Source: Alphaproteobacteria bacterium (GTDB taxonomy: Bacteria > Pseudomonadota > Alphaproteobacteria > JAEULC01). Taken from it: DNA of 7,032 bases. The translations under genes were made by a program, and so were the position numbers. The DNA lies in NCBI GenBank assembly GCA_020851015.1, contig JADZDN010000122.1:1-7032 (forward strand), written 5' to 3'. The first letter of the stretch is position 1. Each line of letters begins with the position of its first letter. The notes below the pieces were generated by a model. That model searched no databases. It had not been told where the DNA came from and worked only from the letters and a program-made list of their open reading frames with translations. This document shows, in pieces, positions 5,880-7,032 of the stretch.

Positions 5880-5899
5880 ATGCGGTTGCCGCATTGACA
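5880..5899 (+). promoter_or_regulatory. Palindrome and -35 element upstream of the binding-protein gene
   Basis: The 235 bases between the second PhzF gene and the binding-protein gene hold no credible gene. They contain a perfect TTGACA at 5894-5899. Directly before it is a perfect short palindrome, ATGCGG-TTG-CCGCAT (5880-5894), which overlaps its first base. No good -10 is seen at 16-18 bases; a weak TTCGCT (5918-5923) is the best. The palindrome could be an operator. A distinct transcription start for the binding-protein gene is likely on position alone. Confidence 0.3.
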
Positions 5900-5964
5900 G
5901 CGGTGGGCTCGATGCTCTTCGCTAGGCGTTCGCGAATCAACCAGCGGCAAGAGGGGAGCGGACG

Positions 5965-6753
5965 ATGGTAATGCGATTGGTTCGTGCGATGGCGGTGGCC
6001 GTCGCGGTGATGCTGGGCCTGTCGGGGCCGGCCATGGCCGACAAGTTCGAGGAAGTGACCACGAAGGGCGTCATCCGCATCGGCATTCCGGCCGACCTGC
6101 CGCCGTTCGGTTTCCAGAACGCCAACCGCGAGCCGGTGGGATTCGACATCGACCTGGCCAACATGCTGGCGGCGTCGCTGGGCGTGAAGGTCGAGTTCGT
6201 GCCGCTGACCGGCGCCAACCGCATTCCGTTCCTCTTGACCGACAAGGTCGACATGACCGTGTCGCTGATGGGGCTGACCCCGCAGCGCGCGAAGCAGGTG
6301 TGGTTCAGCGCGCCCTATGCCAGCACGTCGCTGGCGGTGTTCGGTCCGAAGAGCATCGCGGTGACCTCGGCGGCGGAGCTCAAGGACTACAAGGTCAGCG
6401 CGGCCAAGGGCAACACCGAGGAGACGTCGCTGACCGAGATGAATCCGAAGGCGAACATCCTGCGCATGGAGAACGACGCGGCGGCGGCGGCGGCCTACCT
6501 GTCGGGCCAGGCGGACCTGTTCGCCTGCAGCAGCTTCATCGCGGTCGAGCTGGGCAAGCAGAACACCGCCCAGGAGTTCGACCTGAAGTTCGTCATTCGC
6601 CCCAGCCCCGGCCACATGGCGGTCCGCCAGGGCGAGAGCCGGATGCTCGAGTGGATCAACTCGTTCATCTTCTTCAACAAGATCAACGGCGAGCTGAACA
6701 AGCTGCACATCAAGTGGCTGGGGCGGCCGATGGACCCGCTGCCCACGCTCTGA
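5965..6753 (+). CDS. ABC transporter substrate-binding protein, family 3
   Basis: A 262-residue periplasmic solute-binding protein of the SBP_bac_3 family, which delivers polar amino acids and similar compounds to an ABC importer. A Sec signal peptide occupies residues 1-25 (Arg4, Arg7, an Ala/Val core, cleavage AMA|DK). ATG 5965 has AGGGGAG six bases upstream. The mature protein begins with GVIRIGIPADLPPFGF and the family signature PVGFDIDLANMLA (57-69). It continues with DMTVSLMGLTPQRAKQVWF (96-114) and the second lobe. At the lobe-2 position where amino-acid binders carry Asp (GxxDAxxxD), this protein reads GQADLFACSS with Ser189, so the usual contact to the alpha-amino group seems absent. 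An Ala run (172-177) is encoded by GCG repeats. No permease or ATPase gene is visible; the next gene is an amidohydrolase, suggesting that the imported compound is hydrolysed. Confidence 0.9.
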   Translation: MVMRLVRAMAVAVAVMLGLSGPAMADKFEEVTTKGVIRIGIPADLPPFGFQNANREPVGFDIDLANMLAASLGVKVEFVPLTGANRIPFLLTDKVDMTVSLMGLTPQRAKQVWFSAPYASTSLAVFGPKSIAVTSAAELKDYKVSAAKGNTEETSLTEMNPKANILRMENDAAAAAAYLSGQADLFACSSFIAVELGKQNTAQEFDLKFVIRPSPGHMAVRQGESRMLEWINSFIFFNKINGELNKLHIKWLGRPMDPLPTL

Positions 6754-6766
6754 CACGCTGCGGCCT

Positions 6767-6794
6767 GGCCCGGGCGCAATCGCGCGTCCGGGCC
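6767..6794 (+). terminator. Strong GC hairpin between binding-protein and amidohydrolase genes
   Basis: Arms GGCCCGGGCGC (6767-6777) and GCGTCCGGGCC (6784-6794) pair over 11 positions with a single G-U, around a 6-base loop. It sits 13 bases after the binding-protein stop and 17 before the next ATG. No U-run follows, so it is more likely a partial terminator or an mRNA-stabilising structure than a full intrinsic terminator. Such an element commonly keeps binding-protein mRNA in excess over downstream genes. Confidence 0.55.
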
Positions 6795-6811
6795 TTCGCG
6801 GGGGACCGACG

Positions 6812-7032
6812 ATGACCGCTGTCCTGTTCGAAAACGCGCGCGTGCTGGATGTCGTGGCCGGGCGCACGCTGGCCGAGCGTCACGTGCTGGTCGAGAACGG
6901 CCGCATCAAGCGGATATCGGAAGCGCCGGCCAAATCGGGCGACGCCGTGCGCGTCGACGTGCGCGGCCGCGTCCTGATGCCCGGCCTGTGCGACGGGCAT
7001 ATCCACGCGATCAGCGCCAGCAACAGCTTCGC
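6812..7032 (+). CDS. Amidohydrolase-superfamily enzyme, N-terminal part
   Basis: The gene starts at ATG 6812, with GGGGGA at 6800-6805 six bases upstream, and runs off the window after about 73 codons. The visible part is the beta-sandwich opening of the amidohydrolase fold (LFENARVLDVVAGRTLAERHVLVENGRIKRI). It is followed by RVLMPGLCDGHIH, with the metal-binding HxH at residues 63-65. This layout is shared by imidazolonepropionase, dipeptidase-like and other metal-dependent hydrolases that act on C-N bonds, so the exact reaction cannot be stated. Its position directly behind a solute-binding protein gene suggests it acts on the imported compound. No signal peptide is seen, so it is cytoplasmic. 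Confidence 0.88.
   Translation, partial: MTAVLFENARVLDVVAGRTLAERHVLVENGRIKRISEAPAKSGDAVRVDVRGRVLMPGLCDGHIHAISASNSF

Noticed and set aside
4104..5894. A 596-residue minus-strand open frame covering both PhzF genes
   Set aside because: It is Arg/His/Gly-rich and repeats itself only because the sense genes are duplicated. No family features, and the plus-strand frames have clear PhzF motifs.
5730..5964. Possible small gene or riboswitch in the 235-base gap
   Set aside because: No frame with a ribosome binding site and sensible composition, and no recognisable aptamer fold; only a short palindrome and a -35-like hexamer were seen.

Overview
The window is GC-rich DNA with strong third-position G/C bias. 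Its gene set (a DUF1127 small protein, a MocR-type regulator paired with a LysE exporter, PhzF-like enzymes, a family 3 periplasmic binding protein) points to an alphaproteobacterium, probably from a soil or rhizosphere lineage. Genus cannot be fixed from the sequence. No RNA gene, CRISPR array, transposase or phage gene was seen.

Left part (1-1056): the tail of an unrecognised plus-strand gene is followed by debris. A minimal nucleotidyltransferase of the MNT/antitoxin type breaks off inside its catalytic motif at about 318. It abuts the 3' end of a minus-strand, secreted, Gly/Ser/Pro-rich repeat protein. That gene carries an apparent one-base frameshift between two copies of an internal repeat and has no stop of its own before the junction. 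Both look like decayed genes, or the repeat gene may contain an assembly error.

Middle part (1147-3454): a minus-strand pair encodes a MocR/PdxR-type regulator (PLP-dependent aminotransferase fold) and, 2 bases after its stop, a LysE/RhtB amino-acid exporter. The regulator is divergent from a DUF1127 small protein. The intervening region holds facing promoter candidates and TTGTATC-type inverted repeats that could be the MocR operator.

Right-middle part (3239-5729): DUF1127, a GNAT acetyltransferase and two tandem PhzF-family isomerase/epimerase-like genes lie closely spaced on the plus strand and may be one operon. The two PhzF genes are a recent tandem duplication. Copy 1 keeps the family's catalytic Glu. 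Copy 2 has Asp there and a second change in the EDPxTGSA motif, suggesting functional divergence.

Right end (5965-7032): a Sec-exported family 3 solute-binding protein, then a strong 11-bp GC hairpin, then the start of an amidohydrolase-superfamily enzyme. This resembles an uptake-plus-hydrolysis locus for a small nitrogenous compound. The binding protein lacks the lobe-2 Asp typical of amino-acid binders, so its ligand may not be a standard alpha-amino acid.

No clearly new multi-gene system was found. The most interesting points are the diverged PhzF pair, the MocR control region, and the frameshifted repeat protein next to the broken nucleotidyltransferase.
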